From: Competibacteraceae bacterium UBA2792
Lineage (GTDB): Bacteria > Pseudomonadota > Gammaproteobacteria > Competibacterales > Competibacteraceae
Direction: 5' to 3'
DNA length: 6,021 bases
NCBI GenBank assembly: GCA_002352125.1
Contig: DEHU01000259.1
Location: forward strand, 2,454 to 8,474
The position numbers and the translations under genes were made by a program. Shown here in pieces: positions 1 through 6,021 of the stretch; the stretch's first letter is position 1, and each line of letters starts with the position of its first letter. The notes beneath the pieces were generated by a model that saw nothing but the letters and a program-made list of their open reading frames with translations, was not told the DNA's origin and made no database searches.

Positions 1-111
1 GAATATGGCATACGAGAGAATGGAGTAGCCGTGCAGCCCCACCCGGTCGGCCATCGCCATGCTGACGCTGGCCTTGTCGAGCGCCTTGCAGTGGATGTTG
101 TCGCCGTTCAT
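1..111 (-). CDS. Unrecognised protein, N-terminal 37 residues only (runs off left edge)
   Basis: An open leftward frame starts at an ATG (111-109) and continues without a stop to the window edge. A good Shine-Dalgarno sequence (AGAGG, about 7 nt before the ATG, near 118-123) supports this start. The visible protein begins MNGDNIHCKALDKASVSMAM and continues with a mixed segment containing GLHGYSILSYAIF, which could be the beginning of a hydrophobic or structured region. There is no obvious signal peptide, because the first 20 residues contain D, H, K and D. I do not recognise the family and assign no function. The gene is divergent from mltD, with about 196 bp between the two starts. That the frame is real rests on the ribosome binding site, the open frame and its placement; the fragment is too short to be certain. 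Confidence 0.55.
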   Translation of the reverse strand, partial: MNGDNIHCKALDKASVSMAMADRVGLHGYSILSYAIF

Positions 112-231
112 CTTCGTTCCTCTAAAATCGGTATCGTACAATCCGGGCACGTTGCCGGGCTTTGATAGTCTTATCGGCCGCAACGGCCAAAACTGGAGGG
201 GTACCGCTCCGCGAAACGGCGGATCGTGAGC

Positions 232-284
232 GCAATCTTGGCCGAACGGCAGCGGCCGTATAGTCGCCGTCCGGCCAAGATTGC
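232..284. repeat. Large imperfect hairpin in the mltD upstream region
   Basis: A 13-bp perfect inverted repeat has its left arm at 232-244 (GCAATCTTGGCCG) and its right arm at 272-284 (CGGCCAAGATTGC). After one mismatch (A245/C271) it continues with five more pairs (ACGGC 246-250 with GCCGT 266-270), leaving a 15-nt loop. The loop contains a small CGGCCG palindrome at 253-258. No T-tract follows on either side, so it does not look like a standard intrinsic terminator. It ends 23 nt before the mltD ATG and about 11 nt before its putative ribosome binding site. It could be a leader-RNA structure, a regulator-binding palindrome or a dispersed REP-like element; the sequence alone does not decide between these. 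Confidence 0.75.
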
Positions 285-307
285 CCATATTGACCGGGAA
301 ATAGCGA

Positions 308-1918
308 ATGCTGAAAAGAATCGACAAAAACATCGCCGTGCTATCTATCGTATCAACCTTGAGCGCCTGCGCCGGACTATCCTCGATCGGCCTCCAAGAT
401 GCTGCTCCCGAGCCAGAAAAGCCGATAACCTCCGATTCGCCACCGTTCGTCGATTACTGGCAAACCCGCGATCCTTCCGAATATCGCCGTCCCTCTGCGA
501 CCCCCGGTCCCGGCGACCGCAAACCCCTCTCTTCATCGCAAGATATCGTTTTTTCGGCAAAAGAAAAAAATCCGGGCAAAAGCGGAAGCAAGGCTGAGCC
601 CCGGATAAGTCTGATCATACCCATACAGCCGGGAAAAGCCGCTCAAGCTTCAGAACGGAAATCCCAGGAGCAGGAAAAAGCGACGATGGCCGCCGCCGGC
701 ACAAAACCGGCTATCGCCCCCAAAACCGGGCGCAAGTCCGTGGTTTCCAACCAAAAAGGCAACCGCAAGCCAATTGGGGTCGCCAGCAACAATCTTTGGA
801 ATCGAGTACGCGAAAGCTTGGTGCTGACCGATGTGGAGCATGCCCGGATCGACGAGCAAATCGGATACCTGAAGCGCAATCCGGGGTACGTAAACCTGTT
901 TTCGCAGCGCGCCAAACCCTTCTTGCACTATTTGGTCGAGAAAATAGATCAGCGCGGCATGCCCATGGATTTGGTATTGGTGCCGATGGTGGAAAGCGCC
1001 TTCGAGCCGACCGCCGTTTCTCCGAAAGAAGCCGCCGGTCTCTGGCAAATCATTCCGGCCACCGGCCAGGAACGGGGCCTTGCGATCAGCGAAGGTTACG
1101 ACGGCCGCTTCGACGTTCACGCCTCGACCGAGGCGGCTCTGGATTATCTGCGCTACTTGAACAAACTGTTCGAAGGCGATTGGCTGTTGACGCTGGCAGC
1201 CTACAACGCCGGTCCGCGCGCGGTGCAGGAAGCCATCGAAGCCAGCAAGCAACCGCAACCGTCCGCCGCCTCTCCAGCGAAAGACCTACCCCCTTCGCGC
1301 TCGACGGCCCGACCGGCTTTAGCCGCCGTCCGGCCAATCTCTACCTCGCCGATTACCGTGCCGGCTTCTCTGGTCACGGACACTCCAGCCTTGGAGGCAT
1401 CTGCCGCCGCGCCACCGGAAGCGCGGCCACAATCGCCTTATTGGCTGCTGAAGCTTCCCAAAGAGACACAGAATTACGTGCCCCGGATATTGGCCCTGTC
1501 GCGAATCGTCGCCAATCCCGAAGCGTATGGCCTGCAACTTCCGTCCATCCGTAACCAGCCCTATCTATTCAGGGTGGATGTCGCCCCCGAAGTCAAAATT
1601 CTCGATGCACTGGCTGTCACGAACATTTCCACCGACGATTTTTTCCGCTTCAACCCGGGGTTCAAGCCCGGCGTCGAACCACCGTCGGGCGCCTACAAGC
1701 TGCTATTGCCGCAGGAACAGGCCCAAAATTTGGTCGCAAAAGTACCGGGGGCTCGCCTGATAGCCACCAATCGATACACGGTCAAGAAAGGCGAGACGCT
1801 TACCGTGATCGCCAAGCGGCATGGGGTTCCTTCCCGGACGCTGGCGCAGTGGAACCGTCTGAGCGTCGATAGCGTCCTAAAAACCGGACAACAACTGATC
1901 GTCTATCCGGCTTCGTGA
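308..1918 (+). CDS. mltD: Membrane-bound lytic murein transglycosylase D (lipoprotein, SLT + LysM)
   Basis: This protein cleaves the MurNAc-GlcNAc glycosidic bond of peptidoglycan to give 1,6-anhydro-muropeptides, probably at the inner face of the outer membrane. The 536-residue product starts with a lipoprotein signal: a hydrophobic stretch, then the lipobox LSAC with the acylated Cys at residue 21. Residues 22-160 form a low-complexity P/S/K/E-rich linker. The SLT (transglycosylase) domain covers about 165-311. Its likely catalytic Glu is E229 in MVESAF (codon 992-994), followed by AAGLWQIIPATG (242-253) and AAYNAGPRAV (297-306). A Pro/Ala/Ser-rich stretch (about 312-377) precedes the conserved YWLLKLPKETQNYVPRILAL segment. 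A degenerate LysM-like region covers about 422-480, and a clear LysM (YTVKKGETL to GQQLIVYP) covers 490-533. E. coli MltD is shorter (about 450 residues) but has two C-terminal LysM copies. A GGGA element about 8 nt before the ATG supports the start. Family assignment is firm; the exact paralogue name is slightly less so. Confidence 0.9.
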   Translation: MLKRIDKNIAVLSIVSTLSACAGLSSIGLQDAAPEPEKPITSDSPPFVDYWQTRDPSEYRRPSATPGPGDRKPLSSSQDIVFSAKEKNPGKSGSKAEPRISLIIPIQPGKAAQASERKSQEQEKATMAAAGTKPAIAPKTGRKSVVSNQKGNRKPIGVASNNLWNRVRESLVLTDVEHARIDEQIGYLKRNPGYVNLFSQRAKPFLHYLVEKIDQRGMPMDLVLVPMVESAFEPTAVSPKEAAGLWQIIPATGQERGLAISEGYDGRFDVHASTEAALDYLRYLNKLFEGDWLLTLAAYNAGPRAVQEAIEASKQPQPSAASPAKDLPPSRSTARPALAAVRPISTSPITVPASLVTDTPALEASAAAPPEARPQSPYWLLKLPKETQNYVPRILALSRIVANPEAYGLQLPSIRNQPYLFRVDVAPEVKILDALAVTNISTDDFFRFNPGFKPGVEPPSGAYKLLLPQEQAQNLVAKVPGARLIATNRYTVKKGETLTVIAKRHGVPSRTLAQWNRLSVDSVLKTGQQLIVYPAS

Positions 1919-1945
1919 GCCTGTGGCGCCGGTCGCAAGCCGTGT

Positions 1946-2482
1946 TCAGCCGTTGCCGTGCGCGGCGCCGGATTCCGGCGCTGGCGGTAGAGGCGGGATG
2001 GGGAAAGTGTGCGTGGCCTTGTATTCTTTGGCCCGCCGTTCGGCGTCTTTCACTTGGGCGGGGGTCATTTTTTTGGCCACGTCCTGCTTGGCCTGCGGTG
2101 CCTGACTATCGCCCTGGGATTCTGCCAGCGCGTACCAGAAATAGGCCGATCCCAAATCGGCCGGCACACCTTCGCCCTGTTCGTACATGATTCCCAGATT
2201 GATCTGCGCCTGCGGCAAGCCCTGTTCTGCCGCCTTCCGGTACCACGCTATCGCTTGGCCATTGTCTTCTGGCACGCCCTTGCCTTCATCGTATAGCACC
2301 CCCAGATTGAACTGGGCGAAAGGATAACCTTTGTCCGCCAGCGGGCGAACGATAGCGATTTCGGCCGCATAATCGCCGCGCTCGTGAGCGGTTTTGGCCT
2401 GATCCCAATCCCCCTCGGCAGCCCGGGCTGATGCGGCACCCAACAGACTGCTGGCGAGTAGCAGGAAAAACGGTTTGTTCAT
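1946..2482 (-). CDS. Secreted Sel1-like repeat (TPR-type) protein
   Basis: The 178-residue product has a typical Sec signal peptide: MNKPFF, a hydrophobic LLLASSLLGAAS core, then an A-R-A cleavage site near residue 21. The mature protein is therefore expected in the periplasm. A degenerate TPR-like helix pair follows (about 25-52, with AHERGDYAAE and RPLADKG). Two tandem 36-residue Sel1 repeats come next. Repeat 1 is 53-88 (FNLGVLYDEGKGVPED ... WYRKAAEQG) and repeat 2 is 89-124 (INLGIMYEQGEGVPAD ... WYALAESQG). A charged helix (128-156, with the KKMTPAQVKDAE motif often seen at the end of such proteins) and a Pro-rich tail (PIPPLPPAPE, 161-170) complete it. Sel1 repeats are protein-protein interaction scaffolds, and no catalytic residues are expected. 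The partner is unknown. The gene converges on mltD with a 27-bp gap and follows the RMF-like gene by 54 bp. Its ribosome binding site is weak. Confidence 0.85.
   Translation of the reverse strand: MNKPFFLLLASSLLGAASARAAEGDWDQAKTAHERGDYAAEIAIVRPLADKGYPFAQFNLGVLYDEGKGVPEDNGQAIAWYRKAAEQGLPQAQINLGIMYEQGEGVPADLGSAYFWYALAESQGDSQAPQAKQDVAKKMTPAQVKDAERRAKEYKATHTFPIPPLPPAPESGAAHGNG
1964..1982. repeat. Short GC-rich hairpin between convergent genes
   Basis: GCGCCGG (1965-1971) and CCGGCGC (1975-1981) form a perfect 7-bp stem around a 3-nt ATT loop, and a G-T wobble at 1964/1982 extends it. It lies 46 nt beyond the mltD stop and inside the last codons of the converging Sel1 gene. No T-run follows in either direction, so it is at most a weak or factor-dependent transcript-end structure. 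It may instead be a by-product of GC-rich coding sequence. Confidence 0.35.
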
Positions 2483-2536
2483 GAGCGGATACCCGGTTCT
2501 GGTGTTTTCGTTGGACCGAACGCGCCGGATTGGGCT

Positions 2537-2773
2537 TCATCCGGGCGCTTGCAGAGAGGATCGAAGCCGGCTGGAGGGCGGTCGAAATTCGCTCGCTTCG
2601 CACCAGCCACGAGCGAGCATCGCCCAGCCCGCTACCCAAGCGTGGAACAGGTAGCTATCGGGAACATAGGGATTTCGATCATCGCCTCGAGTAACCGCTT
2701 CGAGACCTTGCCGGAAGGCCTGGCGCAATAAGGGCGCTAATTTTTTTGAAGAATCGGTATTACTGTACATCAT
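2537..2773 (-). CDS. Small ribosome modulation factor (RMF/CrpP-family)-like protein
   Basis: A 78-residue product begins MMYSNTDSSKKLAPLL and carries the spaced signature of the RMF family: G23-x2-A26-x3-G30, then N34-P35-Y36, then W46-x3-W50. E. coli RMF has the same layout (G-x2-A-x3-G, C-P-Y, W-x3-W). RMF binds 70S ribosomes in stationary phase and promotes 100S dimers. Members of the same Pfam family have also been reported as CrpP. Here the C-terminal tail (about 51-78, R/S/P-rich) extends beyond the usual 55-65 residues and may be disordered. Two adjacent ATGs (2773-2771 and 2770-2768) are the likely starts; a TTG at 2797 is in frame but less attractive. No strong ribosome binding site is visible. 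The gene sits 69 bp downstream of msbA on the same strand, beneath an AT-rich segment that could hold its own promoter. The assignment rests on motif spacing read by eye. Biochemical function is inference. Confidence 0.65.
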   Translation of the reverse strand: MMYSNTDSSKKLAPLLRQAFRQGLEAVTRGDDRNPYVPDSYLFHAWVAGWAMLARGWCEASEFRPPSSRLRSSLQAPG

Positions 2774-2812
2774 CCGCACTACAAGTATCGATGCCAAATT
2801 CGACCGCTCAAA

Positions 2813-2841
2813 ATATTATTTGTTGCACATTTGAAAATAAA
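2813..2841 (-). promoter_or_regulatory. Possible promoter for the RMF-like gene
   Basis: On the minus strand, TAATAT (2818-2813) resembles a -10 box. A poor -35-like TTTATT (2841-2836) lies 17 nt upstream. Transcription would start near 2806 and give a leader of about 33 nt. The surroundings (about 2780-2900) are distinctly AT-rich compared with the neighbouring genes and overlap the last codons and stop of msbA. The -35 match is weak and any AT-rich stretch will produce such boxes, so this is a suggestion only. Confidence 0.25.
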
Positions 2842-2842
2842 T

Positions 2843-4603
2843 TTATGGATTATGCAACTTTGTTGTTTGTGTATCATGTACCTGCATTTGATACAAACTT
2901 GCGTACAAACCCTTTCGAGCCAACAGTTCGGCATGTGTGCCCAGCTCGACGATGCATCCCTTGTCCAGCACCACGATACGGTCGGCGTTCTCGATGGTGG
3001 ATAAGCGGTGAGCGATCACGAAAGCGGTACGACCCTGGCGCAAAGTATCCAGCGCCCGTTGAACCTTGCGTTCGGATTGAGAATCCAGCGCCGAGGTGGC
3101 TTCATCCAGGATCAGAATCGGTGCATTCTTGAGCAGAGCGCGAGCGATGGCGAGCCGCTGGCGCTGACCACCCGATAGCCGCGCGCCATTTTCGCCGATG
3201 AGCGTGTCGAAACCTTGCGGTAATTCGCGAATAAACTCCATGGCATGGGCGTTTTCGGCGGCTCGAACGAGGTCCGCTTCGCCGACCCGAAAACCGGTCC
3301 CGTAAGCGATGTTGGCAGCGACGGTGTCGTTGAACAGCACGATGTCCTGGCCGACGTAGGCGATGTTGGCCCGCAACTCGGCTAGCCGTAACTCGCGGAT
3401 CGGCACATCGTCCAACAAAATATCGCCGGCGTCTGGTTCGTAAAATCGCGGCAGCAGATTCATCAACGTGGTTTTGCCGCTGCCGGAGGGCCCGACCAAA
3501 GCGACGGTCTCTCCCGGTTGCACCTCCAGGCTCAACTGGCGAATCACCGGCTTCCCTTCGGCGCGATAACGATGATCGACGGCGCGGAAACGGACTTGAC
3601 CTCGGGCGCGGCCGATGGCGCGGGTACCTCGATCCGGCTCCGGCGGCTCGTCCAGCAACGCGAAGATCGTTTCTGCCGCCGACAGTCCGCGCTGCAATTG
3701 TTCGTTGACTTTGGTCAACCGCTTGATCGGCGACAACAACATCGCCATCGCTCCGAACAGAGAGACGAAACCGCCAACCGTGATCTGGTCGGCCGCCGAT
3801 TGCAGCGAGGCAAAATAGATCATTGCGCCCAAGGCGATGATCGCCAGCAATTGCACCAACGGTCCGCTACCCTCGGAAGCGGCGACCAGCTTCAAGTTGA
3901 ATTGGCGGACCCGGTTGTTGGCCCGGTTGAAGCGAGTTCGCTCGTATTCTTGTCCTCCAAAGATCTTGATCACCTTATGGCCTTGCAGGGCCTCGTCGAT
4001 AACGTGGGTCAGTTCCCCCATCAGTTCCTGCAACTGCCGACTCAATCGCCGCAACCGCCGGCTGACCAGACGCACGATCGTGGCGATACCGGGGGCGATC
4101 AGGAACGCCAGCAGCGATAACTGCCAGTTCAGATACAGCATCCAGCCCAGCAAACCGACCACCGCCAGCCCGTCCTTGACCAGAGACGCCAACGCTTGGG
4201 TGGTGGCGGTCATCACTTGGCTGACGTCGTAGGTCAACCGGGACAGCAAATTGCCGGCAGAGTGATCGTCGAAATAACGGGTCGGCAACACCAGCAACCG
4301 CGAAAACAACGCATTGCGCAGGTCCATCACCACGCGATGAGCGACCCAGTGCATCGCCACCGAACCCACGAAGTCGGCGATTCCCCGGACGACGAAAACA
4401 CCGACCAACAGCAATGGCATCATCCGGATCGAATAGGGATCTTTTTCGACGAAACTGCCGTCCAGCAGCGGCTTGATCAGCGCGGCCACCAGCGGCTCGG
4501 TAACCGCTGCCACCGCCGTGCCGGCGAGCGAAAGCGCGAAAATGCGGGCATACGGCCGAACGTAGCGCAACAAGCGCAGATAGAGATCCTTGCTGTTCAT
4601 CAT
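2843..4603 (-). CDS. msbA: Lipid A/LPS core flippase, ABC transporter MsbA
   Basis: MsbA is a homodimeric inner-membrane ABC exporter that uses ATP to flip core-lipid A to the periplasmic leaflet. The 586 residues match the family length (E. coli 582). The N-terminal half holds six membrane segments at roughly 20-42, 61-82, 137-155, 158-178, 247-267 and 275-295. The nucleotide-binding domain (about 335-575) has Walker [10 protein letters not shown] (371-379, K377), the Q-loop Q419, the signature LSGGQ (476-480), Walker B ILILDE (496-501, catalytic E501) and the H-loop H532. The segments [20 protein letters not shown] and [13 protein letters not shown] closely resemble E. coli MsbA, favouring MsbA over other half-size exporters. 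Two ATGs stand in tandem (4603 and 4600) without a clear Shine-Dalgarno sequence. It is divergent from hldE. In enterics lpxK follows msbA, but here the RMF-like gene does. Confidence 0.9.
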   Translation of the reverse strand: MMNSKDLYLRLLRYVRPYARIFALSLAGTAVAAVTEPLVAALIKPLLDGSFVEKDPYSIRMMPLLLVGVFVVRGIADFVGSVAMHWVAHRVVMDLRNALFSRLLVLPTRYFDDHSAGNLLSRLTYDVSQVMTATTQALASLVKDGLAVVGLLGWMLYLNWQLSLLAFLIAPGIATIVRLVSRRLRRLSRQLQELMGELTHVIDEALQGHKVIKIFGGQEYERTRFNRANNRVRQFNLKLVAASEGSGPLVQLLAIIALGAMIYFASLQSAADQITVGGFVSLFGAMAMLLSPIKRLTKVNEQLQRGLSAAETIFALLDEPPEPDRGTRAIGRARGQVRFRAVDHRYRAEGKPVIRQLSLEVQPGETVALVGPSGSGKTTLMNLLPRFYEPDAGDILLDDVPIRELRLAELRANIAYVGQDIVLFNDTVAANIAYGTGFRVGEADLVRAAENAHAMEFIRELPQGFDTLIGENGARLSGGQRQRLAIARALLKNAPILILDEATSALDSQSERKVQRALDTLRQGRTAFVIAHRLSTIENADRIVVLDKGCIVELGTHAELLARKGLYASLYQMQVHDTQTTKLHNP

Positions 4604-4723
4604 GTCGAGAATCGAGATCGAACCGAATGCGATAGGATTAAACGATACGGAGTTTCGAGTAAACTCTCACTAATGTTGCTCATGCTATCATGCGACTATT
4701 ATGAAACACCCTCGAATCAGTCG
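4604..4723. promoter_or_regulatory. Divergent msbA/hldE promoter region with a small dyad
   Basis: This 120-bp, relatively AT-rich gap separates two divergent LPS genes and must hold promoters for both unless transcription comes from elsewhere. It contains a 6-bp dyad, GAGTTT (4650-4655) and AAACTC (4661-4666), around a 5-nt centre, which could be an operator. A rightward -10-like TATTAT lies at 4697-4702, with TTGCTC (4676-4681) 15 nt upstream. That spacing is short, so the assignment is weak. Leftward, TTTACT and TTTAAT elements are present with similarly poor spacing. The region's role is inferred from layout; the individual boxes are uncertain. Confidence 0.45.
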
Positions 4724-6021
4724 ATGAAGCCACTCATTCCCCGTTTCGAACAGTCCCGAGTATTGATCGTCGGCGACGTGATGCTGGATCGGTATTGGCA
4801 CGGTTCCACCGCGCGCATCTCGCCGGAAGCGCCGGTGCCGGTGGTCAAAGTCGAAGAGGTCGAGGAGCGTCCCGGCGGCGCAGCCAACGTGGCGGTCAAC
4901 ATCGCCACCTTGGGGGGTCAGGCGCGAGTCCTGGGCGTCGTCGGCGCCGACGATGCCGCCGAAGCGTTGGAGACCAAATTGTGGCGGCTGGGCGTGGGGT
5001 GCGATCTGGTGCGCTTGCCCGGGCAGGCCACCATCGCCAAATTGCGGGTGCTGAGCCGCAACCAACAACTGCTGCGGCTGGATTTCGAGGATGGCTTTCC
5101 CGGTTTCGAACCGGCGGCGCTGCGCGATCGCTTCGCCGCTCACTTAGCGGAAGCCAACGTAGTGGTGCTGTCCGATTACCGGAAGGGCGCCTTGCGCGGG
5201 ATCGAGCACTACATCCTCGCCGCTCGCGCCGCCAACCGGCCGGTGCTGGTGGATCCCAAGGGCCACGACTTCAGCCACTATCGCGGCGCGACCTTGCTGA
5301 CCCCTAACCTGGCCGAATTCGAGGCCGTCGCCGGCCCATGCCGCGACGAGGCGGAACTGGTGGGTAAGGGCGAAACATTGCGCCGGGACTTGGAGCTGGA
5401 CGCTTTGTTGGTCACGCGGGGCGAACAGGGCATGACCCTGTTGGAAAAGGGCGCCGAGCCGTTGCATCTGGCGGCTCGCGCTCGCGAAGTGTACGACGTG
5501 ACCGGCGCCGGCGATACCGTTATCGCCACGCTGGCCGCCGGTTTGGCCGCGGGGCTGAAGCTGCCGAGCGCCACGCTGTTGGCCAATTTGGCGGCCGGCA
5601 TCGTGGTCGGCAAATTGGGCACTGCCAGCGTCACCGCGTCCGAGTTGCGGCGCGTCGTGTACGAACACGACGAGCCGCCGCGCGGCGTGCTGGAGGAAGC
5701 GCAATTGCTGCAAGCGGTAACCGATGCCAAGGCCCACGGCGAAACCATCGTCATGACCAACGGTTGCTTCGACATCCTGCACGCCGGTCACGTCACGTAT
5801 CTCGAACAAGCCAAACGGCTAGGAAGCCGGCTGATCGTGGCGGTAAACGACGACGCTTCGGTACGCCGCCTCAAAGGCATGGATCGGCCAGTCAATTCGT
5901 TGCAACAGCGGATGCGGGTATTGGCTGGGCTGTCGGTGGTGGATTGGGTGGTGCCATTCTACGAAGATACCCCGGAACGGCTGATCTGCCAGGTCAAACC
6001 GGATTATCTGGTCAAGGGTGG
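4724..6021 (+). CDS. hldE: Bifunctional heptose 7-phosphate kinase / heptose 1-phosphate adenylyltransferase HldE (3' end outside window)
   Basis: HldE (formerly RfaE) phosphorylates D-glycero-D-manno-heptose 7-phosphate at C1 and later adenylylates the heptose 1-phosphate. This makes the ADP-heptose precursor of the LPS inner core in the cytoplasm. 432 codons are visible, and by comparison with E. coli (477 residues) about 45 residues are missing. The N-terminal PfkB-type kinase (about 1-315) shows GDVMLDRYW (17-25), [12 protein letters not shown] (32-43), [11 protein letters not shown] (49-59), LSDYRKGAL (149-157) and the DVTGAGDT anion-hole/catalytic motif (258-265, base D264). The C-terminal nucleotidyltransferase (from about 340) shows [12 protein letters not shown] (345-356) with the HxGH motif H353/H356, and [13 protein letters not shown] (373-385). 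The start at 4724 matches the E. coli N-terminus. In-frame ATGs at 4673 and 4682 would add 17 or 14 residues. No start has a clear ribosome binding site. It is divergent from msbA. Confidence 0.93.
   Translation, partial: MKPLIPRFEQSRVLIVGDVMLDRYWHGSTARISPEAPVPVVKVEEVEERPGGAANVAVNIATLGGQARVLGVVGADDAAEALETKLWRLGVGCDLVRLPGQATIAKLRVLSRNQQLLRLDFEDGFPGFEPAALRDRFAAHLAEANVVVLSDYRKGALRGIEHYILAARAANRPVLVDPKGHDFSHYRGATLLTPNLAEFEAVAGPCRDEAELVGKGETLRRDLELDALLVTRGEQGMTLLEKGAEPLHLAARAREVYDVTGAGDTVIATLAAGLAAGLKLPSATLLANLAAGIVVGKLGTASVTASELRRVVYEHDEPPRGVLEEAQLLQAVTDAKAHGETIVMTNGCFDILHAGHVTYLEQAKRLGSRLIVAVNDDASVRRLKGMDRPVNSLQQRMRVLAGLSVVDWVVPFYEDTPERLICQVKPDYLVKG

Noticed and set aside
112..231. Promoter-like boxes (for example TACAAT at 137-142) between the left partial gene and mltD
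   Set aside because: No partner -35 element at proper spacing could be found on either strand.
226..597. Rightward frame of 123 residues overlapping the start of mltD
   Set aside because: It is Arg-rich with no recognisable motif and lies out of frame over the lipoprotein signal and linker of mltD, so it is a shadow frame.
650..1554. Long frames on both strands inside mltD (leftward 650-1258, rightward 796-1554)
   Set aside because: GC-rich coding sequence opens alternate frames. The mltD frame carries the SLT and LysM motifs, while these have none.
2032..2074. Possible rightward terminator: CCCGCC (2032-2037) with GGCGGG (2057-2062), then a 7-T run at 2068-2074
   Set aside because: The stem is only 6 bp with a 19-nt loop, and the T-run is 5 nt away and encodes Lys-Lys of the opposing Sel1 gene. 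It is too weak to call.
2591..2618. Inverted repeat GCTCGCT / AGCGAGC with a 14-nt gap
   Set aside because: A 7-bp repeat inside the RMF-like coding sequence, with no T-run or positional logic, is within chance expectation.
3518..4232. Rightward frames antisense to msbA (3518-4120 and 3837-4232)
   Set aside because: They are Q/R- and S/N/R-rich with no domain signature and are fully covered by the well-supported msbA frame.
4688..5809. Leftward frames antisense to hldE (4688-5143, 5144-5809, 5278-5775)
   Set aside because: Their composition is that of antisense translations (H/Q/R- or S/T-rich), and the hldE kinase and transferase motifs occupy the opposite strand.

Overview
The window looks like conserved chromosome from a gammaproteobacterium. 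It carries a membrane-bound murein transglycosylase D (mltD), a lipid A flippase (msbA) and the bifunctional heptose kinase/adenylyltransferase of LPS inner-core synthesis (hldE), so the host has a Gram-negative outer membrane. Coding regions are fairly GC-rich, with AT-rich islands at about 2740-2900 and 4610-4720. A methanotroph-type lineage (Methylococcales) is a reasonable guess from the general feel of the proteins, but it is only a guess.

Layout, left to right. Positions 1-111 hold the first 37 codons of an unrecognised gene running leftward off the window. A divergent intergenic region (112-307) contains a strong 53-nt imperfect hairpin just ahead of mltD. mltD (308-1918, +) encodes a lipoprotein with a lytic transglycosylase domain and one clear C-terminal LysM. 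It converges on a leftward block: a secreted Sel1-repeat protein (1946-2482, -), a small ribosome-modulation-factor-like gene (2537-2773, -) and msbA (2843-4603, -). A 120-bp AT-rich divergent region separates msbA from hldE (4724 to the right edge, +), whose 3' end lies outside the window.

Functionally, the divergent msbA/hldE pair belongs to LPS assembly: HldE makes ADP-heptose precursor for the inner core, and MsbA flips core-lipid A across the inner membrane. mltD remodels peptidoglycan. The Sel1 protein is probably periplasmic, with unknown partners. The RMF-like peptide is the least ordinary item. It carries the spaced G/A/G, N-P-Y and W-x3-W residues of the ribosome modulation factor family and sits directly downstream of msbA.

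I see no tRNA, rRNA, CRISPR array, insertion sequence, toxin-antitoxin pair or phage gene. I find no convincing undescribed multi-gene system. The points worth a second look are the RMF-like gene, the hairpin before mltD, the Pro/Ala-rich insertion within MltD, and the leaderless-looking start of hldE.
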